From Janibacter limosus NBRC 16128 (lineage in GTDB: Bacteria > Actinomycetota > Actinomycetes > Actinomycetales > Dermatophilaceae), in NCBI RefSeq assembly GCF_001570985.1, contig NZ_BCSS01000008.1:39816-103815 (forward strand): a stretch of 64,000 nt of DNA, read 5' to 3'. The notes under the pieces are model-generated. The model had not been told where the DNA came from. It saw only the letters and a list, made by a program, of their open reading frames with translations, and searched no databases. The first letter of the stretch is position 1. Each line of letters opens with the position of its first letter. Below, in pieces: positions 17,089 through 30,799 of this stretch. The position numbers were made by a program, and so were the translations under genes.

Positions 17089-17244
17089 GGGGTCAGTCTT
17101 CCACCTTCGCCTGGTTCGCGGTGTGTGCCCTCCGTGACGTAGAGTTGTTCCTCGGTTGACTTCGACCAGACTCTCCGTCATGCCCGCATGCAGAGATGAA
17201 GGACGAAGTTGACTCGGGAAGTCGCCCCAACCAGGGCTTCCCGA

Positions 17245-17317
17245 AGGGCAGTGGCTCAATTGGTAGAGCACCGGTCTCCAAAACCGGCGGTTGGGGGTTC
17301 GAGTCCCTCCTGCCCTG
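17245..17317 (+). tRNA. tRNA-Trp (CCA)
   Basis: Acceptor arms AGGGCAG (17245-17251) and CTGCCCT (17310-17316) pair fully, discriminator G17317. Anticodon CCA at 17278-17280 lies in loop CTCCAAA closed by CCGGT/ACCGG. CCA tail not encoded. It precedes secE as in most actinobacteria. Confidence 0.97.
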
Positions 17318-17355
17318 CGTTGCACGACATCCGTTGCGCAGCTAGGTGATCCCGG

Positions 17356-17628
17356 ATGAGAAGAGATGACGTGAGCCAGCTCGGAGCGCAGCCGACCAAC
17401 GCGCGGCGCGGCCCCAAGGGCGGCAATCCGATCTCTCGTTTCTTCGGGTCGATCGGTCTCTTCCTGGCCCAGGTGCTGGACGAGCTCCGCAAGGTCGTCC
17501 GGCCGACGCGGTCCGAGCTGATCAACTACACGCTCGTCGTCATCGTCTTCGTGGCCGTGATGATGCTCATCGTGTCTGGCTTGGACGCCGTGTTCACCCG
17601 CGTCGTGCTCTGGGTGTTCGGCGGCTGA
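17356..17628 (+). CDS. secE: Preprotein translocase subunit SecE
   Basis: The 90-aa protein has the short actinobacterial form: a basic, Gly-rich N terminus, the amphipathic block [17 protein letters not shown], and one transmembrane segment (about 59-79). SecE clamps SecY in the translocon. The ATG at 17356 is used; a GTG at 17371 preceded by purine-rich GAGAAGAGATGAC is an alternative start that would remove five residues. A small GGCGGC/GCCGCC hairpin (17620-17635) overlaps the stop codon. nusG follows after 70 bp. Confidence 0.95.
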   Translation: MRRDDVSQLGAQPTNARRGPKGGNPISRFFGSIGLFLAQVLDELRKVVRPTRSELINYTLVVIVFVAVMMLIVSGLDAVFTRVVLWVFGG

Positions 17629-17698
17629 CGCCGCCACCACAACCGCAGTCCGGGCGCGCACCTGCGCCGTCGTAGTAGTCGAAGTGAGGAACCAGGTC

Positions 17699-18574
17699 AT
17701 GTCCGAGCAGGCCCAGACCCCCGAGCCCCAGGAAAATGAGGGCACCTCGAGCGTCGTCGCCGCCGAGCAGGCCGAGCGCGCGGCACAGCCGCCGGCCGAC
17801 CTCCCTTCCGCCCAGGAGGTCGACGACGCGCGCGCCGCCGACGAGGCCCTCGAGGAGGCTGCTGCTGAGCAGGCCGCCGACGAAGAGGTCCTCGCAGCGG
17901 ATGCCGATGTCGACGCCGGCACCGACGAGGACGGCGATGTCGTGCCAGAGGAGGCCGAGGACCCGGTCCAGGCCTTCAAGGACGACCTCGCCTCCAAGTT
18001 CGGCGACTGGTACGTCATCCACACCTACGCGGGGTACGAAAACCGTGTGAAGCACAACCTCGAGACCCGTGTCGCCAACCTCGACATGGAGGACTACATC
18101 TTCGAGGTGGCCGTCACGATCGACGAGGTCACCGAGATCAAGGCCGGTCAGAAGAAGGTGCGCAAGCAGCCGCGCATGCCCGGATATGTCCTCGTGCGCA
18201 TGGACCTCACGGACGAGTCCTGGGGCGCGGTGCGCCACACGCCGGGTGTCACCGGCTTCGTCGGCAACGCCCACGACCCGGTGCCGCTGAGCCTCGACGA
18301 GGTCTTCACGATGATCAAGCCGGCCGACCTCGACAAGCCGGCCGCCACCACTGCCTCCGGCGCCCCCGCCCAGGGTGGCGGCTCGTCCGCCGCCACGATG
18401 GACGTCGACTTCGAGATCGGCGAGTCCGTCACGGTCATGGAGGGCCCCTTCGAGACGATGCCCGCCTCGATCTCCGAGATCATCCCGGAGAGCCAGAAGC
18501 TCAAGGTCCTCGTCTCCATCTTCGGCCGGGAGACCCCGGTCGAGCTCGGCTTCCACCAGGTCGCCAAGATCTGA
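17699..18574 (+). CDS. nusG: Transcription termination/antitermination protein NusG
   Basis: The 291-aa protein has a long acidic and Ala-rich extension (about residues 1-100), then the NGN domain ([17 protein letters not shown] to [12 protein letters not shown]) and a C-terminal KOW domain ([18 protein letters not shown]). NusG binds RNA polymerase and links it to Rho or ribosomal S10. The start is ATG 17699 with AGGA 17686-17689; an in-frame GTG at 17684 is less likely. The disordered N-terminal extension is usual in high-G+C actinobacteria. A palindromic hairpin lies between it and rplK. Confidence 0.97.
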   Translation: MSEQAQTPEPQENEGTSSVVAAEQAERAAQPPADLPSAQEVDDARAADEALEEAAAEQAADEEVLAADADVDAGTDEDGDVVPEEAEDPVQAFKDDLASKFGDWYVIHTYAGYENRVKHNLETRVANLDMEDYIFEVAVTIDEVTEIKAGQKKVRKQPRMPGYVLVRMDLTDESWGAVRHTPGVTGFVGNAHDPVPLSLDEVFTMIKPADLDKPAATTASGAPAQGGGSSAATMDVDFEIGESVTVMEGPFETMPASISEIIPESQKLKVLVSIFGRETPVELGFHQVAKI

Positions 18575-18580
18575 TGGTCC

Positions 18581-18602
18581 GGTGCCGCCGATCGGCGGCA
18601 CC
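18581..18602 (+). terminator. Intercistronic hairpin nusG-rplK
   Basis: A perfect 22-bp palindrome (arms 18581-18591 and 18592-18602) starts six bases after the nusG stop. It could terminate part of the transcription or serve as a processing site before rplK; no U-tract. Confidence 0.6.
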
Positions 18603-18662
18603 TCATGCAACCGGGTCATCGCCCACGGCGTCGGCCCACCAACAAGGAAGTAGGAACACCGC

Positions 18663-19100
18663 ATGCCCCCCAAGAGCAAGAAGATCTCCGGCTACATCAA
18701 GCTCCAGATCCAGGCAGGTGCCGCCACCCCGGCCCCGCCCGTCGGCCCGGCCCTCGGTCAGCACGGCGTCAACATCATGGAGTTCGTCAAGGCGTACAAC
18801 GACGCCACGGCGGACATGCGCGGCAACGTCGTGCCGGTCGAGATCACGGTCTACGAAGACCGCTCGTTCACCTTCATCACCAAGACCCCGCCGGCCGCTG
18901 AGCTCATCAAGAAGGCCGCCGGAGTCAAGAAGGCCTCGGGCGAGCCGCACAAGGTCAAGGTCGCCTCGCTGACCAAGGACCAGGTCCGCGAGATCGCCGA
19001 GACCAAGATGCCTGACCTCAACGCCCACGACATCGATGCCGCGATGAAGATCATCGCCGGCACCGCCCGTCAGATGGGTATCGAGACCCCGGGTATCTGA
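18663..19100 (+). CDS. rplK: Ribosomal protein L11
   Basis: The 145-aa protein has the typical [21 protein letters not shown] start and the C-terminal RNA-binding domain ending in [13 protein letters not shown]11 binds the GTPase centre of 23S rRNA and is the target region of thiopeptides. Start ATG 18663 with a GGAAGTAGG-like site. An 8-bp inverted repeat (19090-19106) spans its stop codon. Cotranscribed with rplA; in many bacteria the pair is repressed by L1. Confidence 0.98.
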   Translation: MPPKSKKISGYIKLQIQAGAATPAPPVGPALGQHGVNIMEFVKAYNDATADMRGNVVPVEITVYEDRSFTFITKTPPAAELIKKAAGVKKASGEPHKVKVASLTKDQVREIAETKMPDLNAHDIDAAMKIIAGTARQMGIETPGI

Positions 19101-19173
19101 TACCCGACGCACCACCCGTGGGAGGGCCAGCGCTGGCCCGCACCACATCTCCACCACCACCAAGGAGCAGCAC

Positions 19174-19917
19174 ATGAAGCGCAGCAAGAGCTACCGCGCC
19201 GCGGCAGAGAAGATCGACCAGGACCTGGCCTACGCCCCCCTCGAGGCGATCCGCCTCGCCAAGGACAGCGCCAAGAAGTCCTACGACGAGACCGTCGAGG
19301 TCGTCTTCCGTCTCGGCATCGACCCCCGCAAGGCCGACCAGATGGTCCGCGGCACGGTCAACCTGCCGCACGGCACGGGCAAGACCGCCCGTGTCCTTGT
19401 CTTCGCCAACGGCGACAAGGCCGACGCTGCCCGTGAGGCCGGTGCCGACTACGTGGGCTCGGACGACATGCTCGAGAAGATCCAGGGCGGCTGGATGGAC
19501 TTCGACGCCGTCGTCGCCACCCCGGACCTCATGGGCAAGGTCGGTCGTCTCGGCAAGGTCCTCGGCCCGCGTGGTCTCATGCCCAACCCCAAGACCGGCA
19601 CCGTCACGATGGACACGGCCAAGGCCGTCACGGACATCAAGGGCGGCAAGATCGAGTTCCGCAACGACAAGCACGCCAACCTGCACTTCATCATCGGCAA
19701 GGCGAGCTTCGACGAGACCAAGCTGGTCGAGAACTACCAGAGCGCGCTCGAGGAGATCCTCCGCCTCAAGCCCTCCGCCTCCAAGGGGCGCTACATCACC
19801 AAGGCCGTGCTGAGCACGACCATGGGCCCGGGTATCCAGCTCGACAGCTCGCGGGTGAAGAACCTGCTCGAGGAGACCGCTCCGGTGGCCGTCGACGAGG
19901 TTCCCTCCGGCGCGTGA
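19174..19917 (+). CDS. rplA: Ribosomal protein L1
   Basis: The 247-aa protein has the L1 two-domain sequence: [27 protein letters not shown], the [14 protein letters not shown] loop that binds rRNA, and a C-terminal [14 protein letters not shown] block. L1 forms the mobile stalk beside the E site and is the autogenous repressor of rplKA in well-studied bacteria. ATG 19174 follows AAGGAG. A strong hairpin follows before the rplJ leader. Confidence 0.98.
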   Translation: MKRSKSYRAAAEKIDQDLAYAPLEAIRLAKDSAKKSYDETVEVVFRLGIDPRKADQMVRGTVNLPHGTGKTARVLVFANGDKADAAREAGADYVGSDDMLEKIQGGWMDFDAVVATPDLMGKVGRLGKVLGPRGLMPNPKTGTVTMDTAKAVTDIKGGKIEFRNDKHANLHFIIGKASFDETKLVENYQSALEEILRLKPSASKGRYITKAVLSTTMGPGIQLDSSRVKNLLEETAPVAVDEVPSGA

Positions 19918-19938
19918 TCTGACGATCGCCTGAACGCA

Positions 19939-19975
19939 GGGGGCTGCTTCCCGCACAGGGAGGCAGCCCCCTTCG
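19939..19975 (+). terminator. Terminator after rplA, ending CCCCCTTCG
   Basis: Stem of 14 bp with one G-U pair (19939-19952 with 19958-19971), loop GCACA. The descending arm ends in CCCCCTTCG, the same 3' signature as the hairpins after rpoC, HU, the BrkB gene and rpsQ. Confidence 0.8.
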
Positions 19976-19986
19976 TCATCCACGAT

Positions 19987-20016
19987 TTGGTGGGCACGGC
20001 ACTGCTGCCGTACGCT
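19987..20016 (+). promoter_or_regulatory. Candidate rplJ promoter
   Basis: TTGGTG (19987-19992) and TACGCT (20011-20016) are spaced 18 bp, a good SigA-type match. A start near 20023 would give a leader of about 190 nt ending at rplJ, containing the attenuator at 20136-20167. Confidence 0.5.
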
Positions 20017-20135
20017 GACCAACGACCATTGACCGCCGGTTGTCATCGCTGCTCGCAGAGGTGACTGAAGGTTCCGCGAAGCGGGCGACCAGCGCAGGAC
20101 ACTGACACCGATGCCTCCCTCGTGGAGTGCCTCTT

Positions 20136-20167
20136 GGAGTTCCGTGCCTGCGCGGGGCTCCTTTTTT
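20136..20167 (+). promoter_or_regulatory. rplJ leader attenuator (L10 leader-type terminator)
   Basis: A 12-bp stem with three G-U pairs (20136-20147 with 20150-20161) is followed directly by six T (20162-20167), 43 bp before rplJ. It is the only classical hairpin-plus-U-tract noted here, and it lies inside a leader, not after a gene. In many bacteria L10(L12)4 binds the rplJ leader; here it could switch between this terminator and readthrough (inference). Confidence 0.65.
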
Positions 20168-20209
20168 CGTCTCGGGCCCCGGTGGCACCACACGAGAAGG
20201 GAGGCCCGC

Positions 20210-20821
20210 ATGGCGAACGCCGAGAAGGACGCCGCTATTGCCGACATGGCGGACAAGTTCCGCACGTCGACCGCGGCCGTCATCACGGAGTACCGCGGTC
20301 TGACCGTGGCGCAGCTCGGAGAGCTGCGAAGCAAGCTCCGTGGCAACGCCACCTACTCCGTGGTGAAGAACACGCTGACCGAGCGCGCTGCCAAGGAGGC
20401 GGGCGTCGAGTCCGCCTTCGAGGGCCAGCTCGTCGGCCCCAACGCGATCGCCTTCGTCGAGGGCGACCCCGTCGAGGCTGCGAAGGGTCTGCGTGACTTC
20501 GCCAAGGACCACCCCCTCCTGGTGATCAAGGGCGGGATCCTGGACGGGAACCCGCTCACGCCGGAGGACATCGAGAAGCTCGCGAAGCTTGAGTCGCGCG
20601 AGGTTCTCCTGGGCAAGCTTGCTGGGGCCATGAAGGCTCAGCTCACCCAGGCCGCATACCTCTTCAACGCGCCGTTGTCGCAGACCGCTCGGGTCATCGA
20701 CGCACTGCGCGCGAAGGTCGAGGAGCAGGGCCCGGTTGCGACCGACGCCCCCGACGAGGCCCCCGCTGCTGCGGAGACCGAGTCGACCGAGTCCACCCCC
20801 GAGGGTGGCGACGAGGCCTGA
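20210..20821 (+). CDS. rplJ: Ribosomal protein L10
   Basis: The 203-aa protein has the L10 core ([31 protein letters not shown]) and a C-terminal helix ([17 protein letters not shown]) that binds L7/L12 dimers, then a long Ala/Glu/Thr-rich acidic tail. The start ATG 20210 is preceded by AGAAGGGAGG. L10 anchors the stalk and in many bacteria represses its own operon by binding the leader. The leader here contains a terminator-like hairpin. rplL follows after 71 bp. Confidence 0.98.
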   Translation: MANAEKDAAIADMADKFRTSTAAVITEYRGLTVAQLGELRSKLRGNATYSVVKNTLTERAAKEAGVESAFEGQLVGPNAIAFVEGDPVEAAKGLRDFAKDHPLLVIKGGILDGNPLTPEDIEKLAKLESREVLLGKLAGAMKAQLTQAAYLFNAPLSQTARVIDALRAKVEEQGPVATDAPDEAPAAAETESTESTPEGGDEA

Positions 20822-20892
20822 GGCAACCCGCCTCGGACCGCAGTACACACACGCCACTCACGGCACAAACGTTCGCAGAAAGGACGCCCATC

Positions 20893-21279
20893 ATGGCGAA
20901 GCTCAGCACCGACGAGCTCCTTGAGGCCTTCAAGGAAATGACCCTCATCGAGCTCTCCGAGTTCGTGAAGCAGTTCGAGGAGACCTTCGAGGTCACCGCC
21001 GCGGCCCCGGTCGCCGTCGCGGGTGCCCCCGCCGCCGCTGGTGGCGAGGCCGCCGCCGAGGAGGAGCAGGACGAGTTCGACGTCATCCTGACCGCCGCTG
21101 GCGACAAGAAGATCCAGGTCATCAAGGAGGTCCGCGCGCTCACGAGCCTCGGTCTCAAGGAGGCCAAGGACCTCGTTGACGGCGCCCCCAAGCCCGTCCT
21201 CGAGAAGGTCGACAAGGACGCTGCCACGAAGGCCAAGGAGGCCCTCGAGGGCGCCGGCGCCTCCGTCGAGCTCAAGTGA
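20893..21279 (+). CDS. rplL: Ribosomal protein L7/L12
   Basis: The 128-aa acidic protein has the dimerising N-terminal helix ([20 protein letters not shown]), an Ala-rich hinge, and the factor-binding C-terminal domain ([19 protein letters not shown] to ASVELK). It recruits EF-Tu and EF-G to the ribosome. ATG 20893 follows AGAAAGGA. It is the last gene of the rplJL unit, closed by a 16-bp stem. Confidence 0.98.
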   Translation: MAKLSTDELLEAFKEMTLIELSEFVKQFEETFEVTAAAPVAVAGAPAAAGGEAAAEEEQDEFDVILTAAGDKKIQVIKEVRALTSLGLKEAKDLVDGAPKPVLEKVDKDAATKAKEALEGAGASVELK

Positions 21280-21313
21280 TCTTCGCCCGTCTCTGACGGG
21301 CACTGATCTGCCG

Positions 21314-21349
21314 AAGGGCGGGTCGCACCTCACGGTGCGACCCGCCCTT
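21314..21349 (+). terminator. Terminator after rplL
   Basis: A perfect 16-bp stem (21314-21329 with 21334-21349), loop TCAC, lies 34 bp after the rplL stop and before the opposing phospholipase-D-type gene. Confidence 0.85.
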
Positions 21350-21403
21350 GGTCTGTCTGCCATCGCTCGTCGAGGAGGTCGCGCAGCGATCGTCTCGAGA
21401 CGA

Positions 21404-22660
21404 CTACAGCAGCGGCCGCCAGGGGGAGAGGACGCCCTCGGACACTCGCGCAACCAGTGGCCGACGCGTCCACTCGTCGAGGGTCAGCTCGGTGCAGTTG
21501 CCGGAGTCGAGGTTGAAGATCTCCTCCATCCGCCGTGCCACGTCGGGATCGAGGATCTCCATGTTGACCTCGTAGTTGCCCGCGAGGCTCAGCCGGTCGA
21601 TGTTGGCCGTGCCGATCGTCGACCAGACGCCGTCGATGGTGGCGGTCTTGGCGTGGACCATCGCGTTCTCGAAGCGCAGGAGGCGCACGCCGCCCTTGAG
21701 CAGGCGCTCGTAGAGGGTGCGGCTGAGCCAGTCGGCGATGATGTGGTTGCTGAAGTGGGGGACGATCAGGCGCACGTCGACCCCACGCTCGGCGGCCTGC
21801 ACGAGGCCGCGGACGAAGGCATCGTCGGGGATGAGGTAGGCGGTGGTCAGCCAGACCCGGGTGTCCGCGCGGTCGATCGCCTCGAGGTACATGTTGCGGA
21901 TCGGGTAGACCATGTCGGCCGGCAGGTTGCGGTGCACTCGCATGTTGTGGCTCCACGTGCGCCGGGGTGGCTGGGGGAGTGCTGGGCTGCCCCCGTAGTG
22001 GTTCCAGTAGTCGACAAAGGTGTTTTCCAGCTCGACGACCATGTCGCCGCTGTAGCGCGCGTGGGTGTCTCGCCAGCGGTTGGCGTAGTCCTGGCCGATG
22101 TTGTACCCGCCCAGGTAGGCGGCCGTGCGGTCGGTGACGAGCAGCTTGCGGTGGTTGCGACCCCAGTGGCTCGGGAAGAGGAACTTCGTCCCACCGGTGA
22201 TGAGCGGATGGCGCTTGACGTGGATGCCCGTCGGGAGACCCGCGTAGAAGTCCTTGGGGACGACGAGGTTGGCGAAGGTGTCGAAGACGATGTACACCTC
22301 CACGCCGCGCTCGTGGGCATCGATCAGAGCCTGCCGGAAGCGTCGTCCGACGGCATCGTCCTTCCAGATGTAGGTCTCGAAGAAGATGCGATTCTGCGCC
22401 GACTCGATGTCGGCGATCATGTCCTCGAAGAGGTGCTCGCCGAAGGTGTAGATGCGCACCTCACCGCCGTCGACCGTGACGGGGTCGCCGTGGCGGTGCG
22501 GGAACTCCCGGTCCGGACGGTCCTTGCGCCTCGCGCTGTCGAAGATGAGCAGCCCTGCGACAGTGGCCAGCTGGGTGGCCAGGACGCCTGCTGCGGCCCG
22601 ACGCACCACGCGACGGGCACCGCGACGGCGACGGCGGCGACGGGCGGCACGGATCTCCAT
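21404..22660 (-). CDS. Phospholipase D-family protein, cardiolipin synthase-like
   Basis: The 418-aa protein has an Arg-rich N terminus, one membrane segment (about 22-40), and two HKD catalytic motifs: NHRKLLVTD with His170 and VHAKTATID with His336. Two such motifs in one chain fit the PLD-type cardiolipin synthase (two phosphatidylglycerol to cardiolipin) or a related phosphatidyltransferase. FETYIWKDDAVGRRF and AYLGGYNIGQDY match that group. It is monocistronic and antisense to the neighbouring rRNA/RNAP operons. Actinobacteria commonly use a CDP-alcohol type cardiolipin synthase as well, so the exact reaction is uncertain. Confidence 0.85.
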   Translation of the reverse strand: MEIRAARRRRRRRGARRVVRRAAAGVLATQLATVAGLLIFDSARRKDRPDREFPHRHGDPVTVDGGEVRIYTFGEHLFEDMIADIESAQNRIFFETYIWKDDAVGRRFRQALIDAHERGVEVYIVFDTFANLVVPKDFYAGLPTGIHVKRHPLITGGTKFLFPSHWGRNHRKLLVTDRTAAYLGGYNIGQDYANRWRDTHARYSGDMVVELENTFVDYWNHYGGSPALPQPPRRTWSHNMRVHRNLPADMVYPIRNMYLEAIDRADTRVWLTTAYLIPDDAFVRGLVQAAERGVDVRLIVPHFSNHIIADWLSRTLYERLLKGGVRLLRFENAMVHAKTATIDGVWSTIGTANIDRLSLAGNYEVNMEILDPDVARRMEEIFNLDSGNCTELTLDEWTRRPLVARVSEGVLSPWRPLL

Positions 22661-22842
22661 GGGCCCACCCTAGAGGCGGGCGAAGGGGGCGCACAGATGC
22701 GGGACCGTGTTGCGACCCGCCGAGTCAGCACCTTGACGTCGCTCCTCTCGTGATCCATCCTCATGGCGTCGAATGATCCGGCGCCGCCACCTCCGTGGAC
22801 GCAGCGCTGTTGACCACCGTCGCGCCGCTGGCCCGACCGGGT

Positions 22843-22872
22843 TGGACACGCGTGTGTCTCTGCCACTATGCT
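22843..22872 (+). promoter_or_regulatory. Candidate rpoB promoter and 358-bp upstream region
   Basis: TGGACA (22843-22848), 18 bp, TATGCT (22867-22872). A start near 22880 gives a leader of about 140 nt before rpoB. The gap 22661-23018 otherwise shows no gene; CGAAGGGGG occurs at 22681-22689. Confidence 0.5.
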
Positions 22873-23018
22873 GTCGCTTTGCGCTGCCTTAGTCCTGCCG
22901 TGACTCCGTCTGACCGCTCGAATCCCCTCAGTGCCGAGGTGTGTTGAGTGCCTGACGGAGTGCGACCGGGAGCCCCGCAGCGCCGCCCGACCCTCAAGGC
23001 CCGTGGAAGGATCCATCC

Positions 23019-26000
23019 TTGGCTGCCTCGCGCACCGCTTCCCCGATGTCCACCGCACGGACGGCTTCTGGCCGTCTGTCCTTCGCGAAGATCCGCGAGC
23101 CTCTGGAGGTCCCCGACCTCCTGGCCTTGCAGACCGAGAGCTTTGACTGGCTCCTCGGAAACGAGAAGTGGCAGGAGCGCGTTGCCGCTGCTCTGGATGC
23201 CGGTCGACGTGACGTCCCCGAGCGTCCTGGACTGGAGGAGATCTTCGAGGAGATCTCCCCGATCGAGGACTTCTCCGGCTCGATGAGCCTCTCCTTCAGG
23301 GAGAGCCGCTTCGAAGAGCCCAAGTACTCCGTCGACGAGTGCAAGGAGCGGGACCAGACCTACTCCGCACCCTTGTTCGTCACGGCCGAGTTCATGAACG
23401 CCGAGACCGGCGAGATCAAGAGCCAGACGGTCTTCATGGGTGACTTCCCGCTCATGACCGAGCGCGGCACCTTCATCATCAACGGCACCGAGCGCGTCGT
23501 CGTCTCGCAGCTCGTCCGCAGCCCGGGCGTGTACTTCGAGCGCTCCGCGGACAAGACGTCCGACAAGGACATCTACTCGACCAAGATCATCCCCAGCCGT
23601 GGTGCATGGCTCGAGTTCGAGGTCGACAAGCGTGACCTCGTCGGCGTGCGCGTCGACCGCAAGCGCAAGCAGTCGGTCACCGTGCTGCTCAAGGCGCTGG
23701 GCATGACGACCGCCGAGATCCTCGAGGAGTTCGGCGAGTTCGACTCCATGCGCGCCACCCTCGAGAAGGACACGGTCGAGGACCAGGACGCTGCGCTGCT
23801 GGACATCTACCGCAAGCTGCGCCCCGGCGAGCCGCCGACCCGTGAGGCCGCGCAGAACCTGCTCGACAACCTCTACTTCAACCCCAAGCGGTACGACCTG
23901 GCCAAGGTCGGTCGGTACAAGATCAACCGCAAGCTGGGCCTCGAGGCCGAGCTCAGCTCCTCCGTGCTCACGCTCGAGGACATCGTCGCCACCCTCAAGT
24001 ACCTCGTGGCGCTGCACGCCGACCAGGCCACCCTGCCGGGTGTGCGTGACGGCGAGCCCTTCGAGGTGCCGGTCGAGACCGACGACATCGACCACTTCGG
24101 CAACCGCCGGGTGCGCAGTGTCGGCGAGCTCATCCAGAACCAGGTCCGCACCGGCCTCTCGCGCATGGAGCGCGTCGTCCGCGAGCGGATGACGACCCAG
24201 GACGTCGAGGCCATCACGCCGCAGACCCTGATCAACATCCGGCCGGTCGTCGCCTCCATCAAGGAGTTCTTCGGCACCAGCCAGCTGTCGCAGTTCATGG
24301 ACCAGAACAACCCCCTGTCGGGGCTGACGCACAAGCGTCGCCTCAACGCGCTGGGCCCGGGTGGTATCTCCCGTGACCGCGCGCAGATGGAGGTCCGTGA
24401 CGTCCACCCGTCGCACTACGGCCGCATGTGTCCGATCGAGACCCCTGAGGGTCCCAACATCGGTCTGATCGGTTCGCTGGCGTCCTACGGGCGGATCAAC
24501 CCCTTCGGCTTCATCGAGACCCCGTACCGCAAGGTGGTCGACGGTCGCGTCACTGACGACATCGTCTACATCTCCGCGGACGAGGAGGACAAGGTCGTGG
24601 TCGCCCAGGCCAACGCCGTCCTGCTCGACGACGGCAACTTCGCCGAGGAGCGCGTCCTCGCCCGCACCAAGGGTGGCGAGGTCGACCAGATCCCCGCTGA
24701 GGACGTCGACTTCATGGACGTGTCGCCGCGCCAGATGGTCTCCGCCGCGACCGCGATGATCCCCTTCCTCGAGCACGACGACGCAAACCGTGCGCTCATG
24801 GGCGCCAACATGCAGCGTCAGGCCGTCCCGCTGGTCCAGGCCGAGGCGCCCTACGTGGGCACCGGCATGGAGCACCGCGCCGCGCTCGATTCCGGTGACG
24901 TGGTTCGCGCCGAAAAGGCCGGCGTCGTCACCGAGGTCTCTGCTGAGCTGGTCACCGTCACCCAGGACGAGGGCGGCAGCAAGACCTACAAGATGATGAA
25001 GTTCTCCCGGTCCAACCAGGGCAACAGCTACAACCAGCGCGTCATGGTCTCCGAGGGAGACCGTGTCGAGGTCGGTCAGCTCATTGCCGATGGTCCCGCC
25101 ACCGACGGTGGCGAGATGGCGCTGGGTCGCAACCTGCTCGTCGCGTTCATGCCCTGGGAGGGCTACAACTACGAGGACGCGATCATCCTCAGCCAGCGTC
25201 TGGTGCAGGACGACGTCCTCTCCTCGATCCACATCGAGGAGCACGAGGTCGACGCCCGCGACACCAAGCTCGGCCCGGAGGAGATCACGCGGGACATCCC
25301 CAACGTCTCCGAGGAGGTCCTCGCCGACCTCGACGAGCGGGGCATCATCCGCATCGGTGCCGAGGTCCGCGACGGCGACCTGCTCGTCGGCAAGGTCACG
25401 CCCAAGGGTGAGACCGAGCTGACCCCGGAGGAGCGCCTGCTGCGCGCCATCTTCGGCGAAAAGGCGCGCGAGGTCCGCGACACGTCCATGAAGGTCCCCC
25501 ACGGCGAGACCGGCACGGTCATCGGCGTCAAGGTCTTCGACAAGGACGAGGGCGATGAGCTGCCCCCGGGCGTCAACCAGCTCGTCCGCGTCTACGTGGC
25601 CAACAAGCGCAAGATCACCGACGGTGACAAGCTCGCTGGCCGCCACGGCAACAAGGGCGTCATCTCCAAGATCCTCCCGGTCGAGGACATGCCCTTCCTC
25701 GAGGACGGCACGCCGGTCGACGTCGTGCTCAACCCGCTCGGTGTCCCCGGCCGTATGAACATCGGTCAGATCATGGAGCTGCACCTGGGGTGGGCCGCCA
25801 GCCGAGGCTGGAAGATCGACGGCAACCCGGACTGGGCGTCGATGATCCCGCAGGATGCGCGTGAGGCTCCGGCCGACACCCGTGTCGCCAGCCCCGTCTT
25901 CGACGGTGCCGACGAGCACGAGATCGCCGGTCTGCTGGACTCGACGACCCCCACTCGTGACGGCGTCCGCCTGATCGACCGTTCCGGCAAGGCCAACCTG

Positions 26001-26501
26001 TTCGACGGCCGCACCGGTGACCCGTACCCGGCCCCGGTGTCCGTCGGCTACATGTACATCCTGAAGCTGCACCACCTCGTGGACGACAAGATCCACGCGC
26101 GCAGCACGGGTCCGTACTCGATGATCACCCAGCAGCCGCTCGGTGGTAAGGCCCAGTTCGGTGGTCAGCGCTTCGGCGAGATGGAGGTGTGGGCCCTCGA
26201 GGCCTACGGCGCCTCCTACGCGCTCCAGGAGCTGCTGACGATCAAGTCCGACGACGTGACCGGTCGCGTCAAGGTCTACGAGGCCATCGTCAAGGGTGAC
26301 AACATCCCGGAGCCCGGGATCCCGGAGTCCTTCAAGGTGCTCATCAAGGAGATGCAGTCCCTCTGCCTCAACGTGGAGGTCCTCAACTCCGAGGGCGGCA
26401 CCATCGAGATGCGCGACAGCGAGGACGATGTCTTCCGCGCGGCAGAAGAGCTCGGCATCGACCTGTCCCGGCGGGAGCCGAGCAGCGTCGAGGAGGTCTA
26501 A
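23019..26501 (+). CDS. rpoB: RNA polymerase beta subunit; Asn at the Ser531-equivalent position
   Basis: The 1160-aa beta subunit starts at TTG 23019 with GGAAGG at 23005-23010, as in other actinobacteria (MAASRTAS). Core landmarks are [46 protein letters not shown], and the C-terminal [18 protein letters not shown]. The rifampicin pocket is otherwise wild type (Gln, Asp and His at the usual 513, 516 and 526 equivalents), but codon 443 (AAC, 24345-24347) gives Asn where E. coli has Ser531 and M. tuberculosis Ser450. It pairs with rpoC in one operon. Confidence 0.99.
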   Translation: MAASRTASPMSTARTASGRLSFAKIREPLEVPDLLALQTESFDWLLGNEKWQERVAAALDAGRRDVPERPGLEEIFEEISPIEDFSGSMSLSFRESRFEEPKYSVDECKERDQTYSAPLFVTAEFMNAETGEIKSQTVFMGDFPLMTERGTFIINGTERVVVSQLVRSPGVYFERSADKTSDKDIYSTKIIPSRGAWLEFEVDKRDLVGVRVDRKRKQSVTVLLKALGMTTAEILEEFGEFDSMRATLEKDTVEDQDAALLDIYRKLRPGEPPTREAAQNLLDNLYFNPKRYDLAKVGRYKINRKLGLEAELSSSVLTLEDIVATLKYLVALHADQATLPGVRDGEPFEVPVETDDIDHFGNRRVRSVGELIQNQVRTGLSRMERVVRERMTTQDVEAITPQTLINIRPVVASIKEFFGTSQLSQFMDQNNPLSGLTHKRRLNALGPGGISRDRAQMEVRDVHPSHYGRMCPIETPEGPNIGLIGSLASYGRINPFGFIETPYRKVVDGRVTDDIVYISADEEDKVVVAQANAVLLDDGNFAEERVLARTKGGEVDQIPAEDVDFMDVSPRQMVSAATAMIPFLEHDDANRALMGANMQRQAVPLVQAEAPYVGTGMEHRAALDSGDVVRAEKAGVVTEVSAELVTVTQDEGGSKTYKMMKFSRSNQGNSYNQRVMVSEGDRVEVGQLIADGPATDGGEMALGRNLLVAFMPWEGYNYEDAIILSQRLVQDDVLSSIHIEEHEVDARDTKLGPEEITRDIPNVSEEVLADLDERGIIRIGAEVRDGDLLVGKVTPKGETELTPEERLLRAIFGEKAREVRDTSMKVPHGETGTVIGVKVFDKDEGDELPPGVNQLVRVYVANKRKITDGDKLAGRHGNKGVISKILPVEDMPFLEDGTPVDVVLNPLGVPGRMNIGQIMELHLGWAASRGWKIDGNPDWASMIPQDAREAPADTRVASPVFDGADEHEIAGLLDSTTPTRDGVRLIDRSGKANLFDGRTGDPYPAPVSVGYMYILKLHHLVDDKIHARSTGPYSMITQQPLGGKAQFGGQRFGEMEVWALEAYGASYALQELLTIKSDDVTGRVKVYEAIVKGDNIPEPGIPESFKVLIKEMQSLCLNVEVLNSEGGTIEMRDSEDDVFRAAEELGIDLSRREPSSVEEV

Positions 26502-26509
26502 CGGTCCGG

Positions 26510-26544
26510 GGGTCCCGCGGACGCACTCCATCCGCGGGACCCCG
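26510..26544 (+). terminator. Intercistronic hairpin rpoB-rpoC
   Basis: A 13-bp perfect stem (26510-26522 with 26532-26544) and a nine-base loop occupy the 142-bp gap between rpoB and rpoC. Since both subunits are needed in equal amounts, it is more likely a processing or stabilising structure than a full terminator (inference). Confidence 0.55.
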
Positions 26545-26643
26545 GTCCGCTCCTCCCCATAGCCCGCGTGGCTGGCACACCGCCACCGCAAGGGCAACAG
26601 AACTTATCGAGTCATCCTCGAGAACGAGAGAAGGAAGCACATC

Positions 26644-30522
<3,879 letters not shown>

Positions 30523-30552
30523 GCCGACTCGCTCACGAGCGAAGGGCGCTGT

Positions 30553-30586
30553 CCTGAGGAGCTTGTGCAGCAAGCGTCTCGAAGGG
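30553..30586 (+). repeat. Dispersed intergenic repeat, copy A
   Basis: Sequence layout: CCTGAGGA, hairpin GCTTG-TGCAG-CAAGC (30561-30575), GTCTCGAAGGG. A second copy lies at 36733-36765 with different but again complementary hairpin arms. It runs directly into the rpoC terminator. Confidence 0.7.
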
Positions 30587-30621
30587 GGGTTCCACCGCGA
30601 TCGCGGTGGAACCCCCCTTCG
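30580..30621 (+). terminator. Terminator after rpoC: 42-bp perfect palindrome
   Basis: Bases 30580-30600 are exactly complementary to 30601-30621, centred on GCGATCGC, starting CGAAGGGGG and ending CCCCCTTCG. In RNA this gives a very stable hairpin 58 nt after rpoC. It shares its first bases with the dispersed repeat. Confidence 0.8.
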
Positions 30622-30799
30622 TCATGTCGCGGCTCTGATGGGTGGTGCCAACGTGACGGATGTGGTCGATCTGAGGGTGTATTCCTCAAGATCGCCGGAA
30701 AATCAAGGGAAACACGCCGGTGTTCAAGTCGACGACAGCCCGGTGTTCGTGGTTGATTGGCCTTGTTCGACCTACGAACTTCACAGATGGAGATCCCAC

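Noticed and set aside
22866..26597. Very long open frame antisense to rpoB
   Set aside because: Low-complexity Asp/Val/Leu/Arg composition typical of antisense reading of a high-G+C gene.
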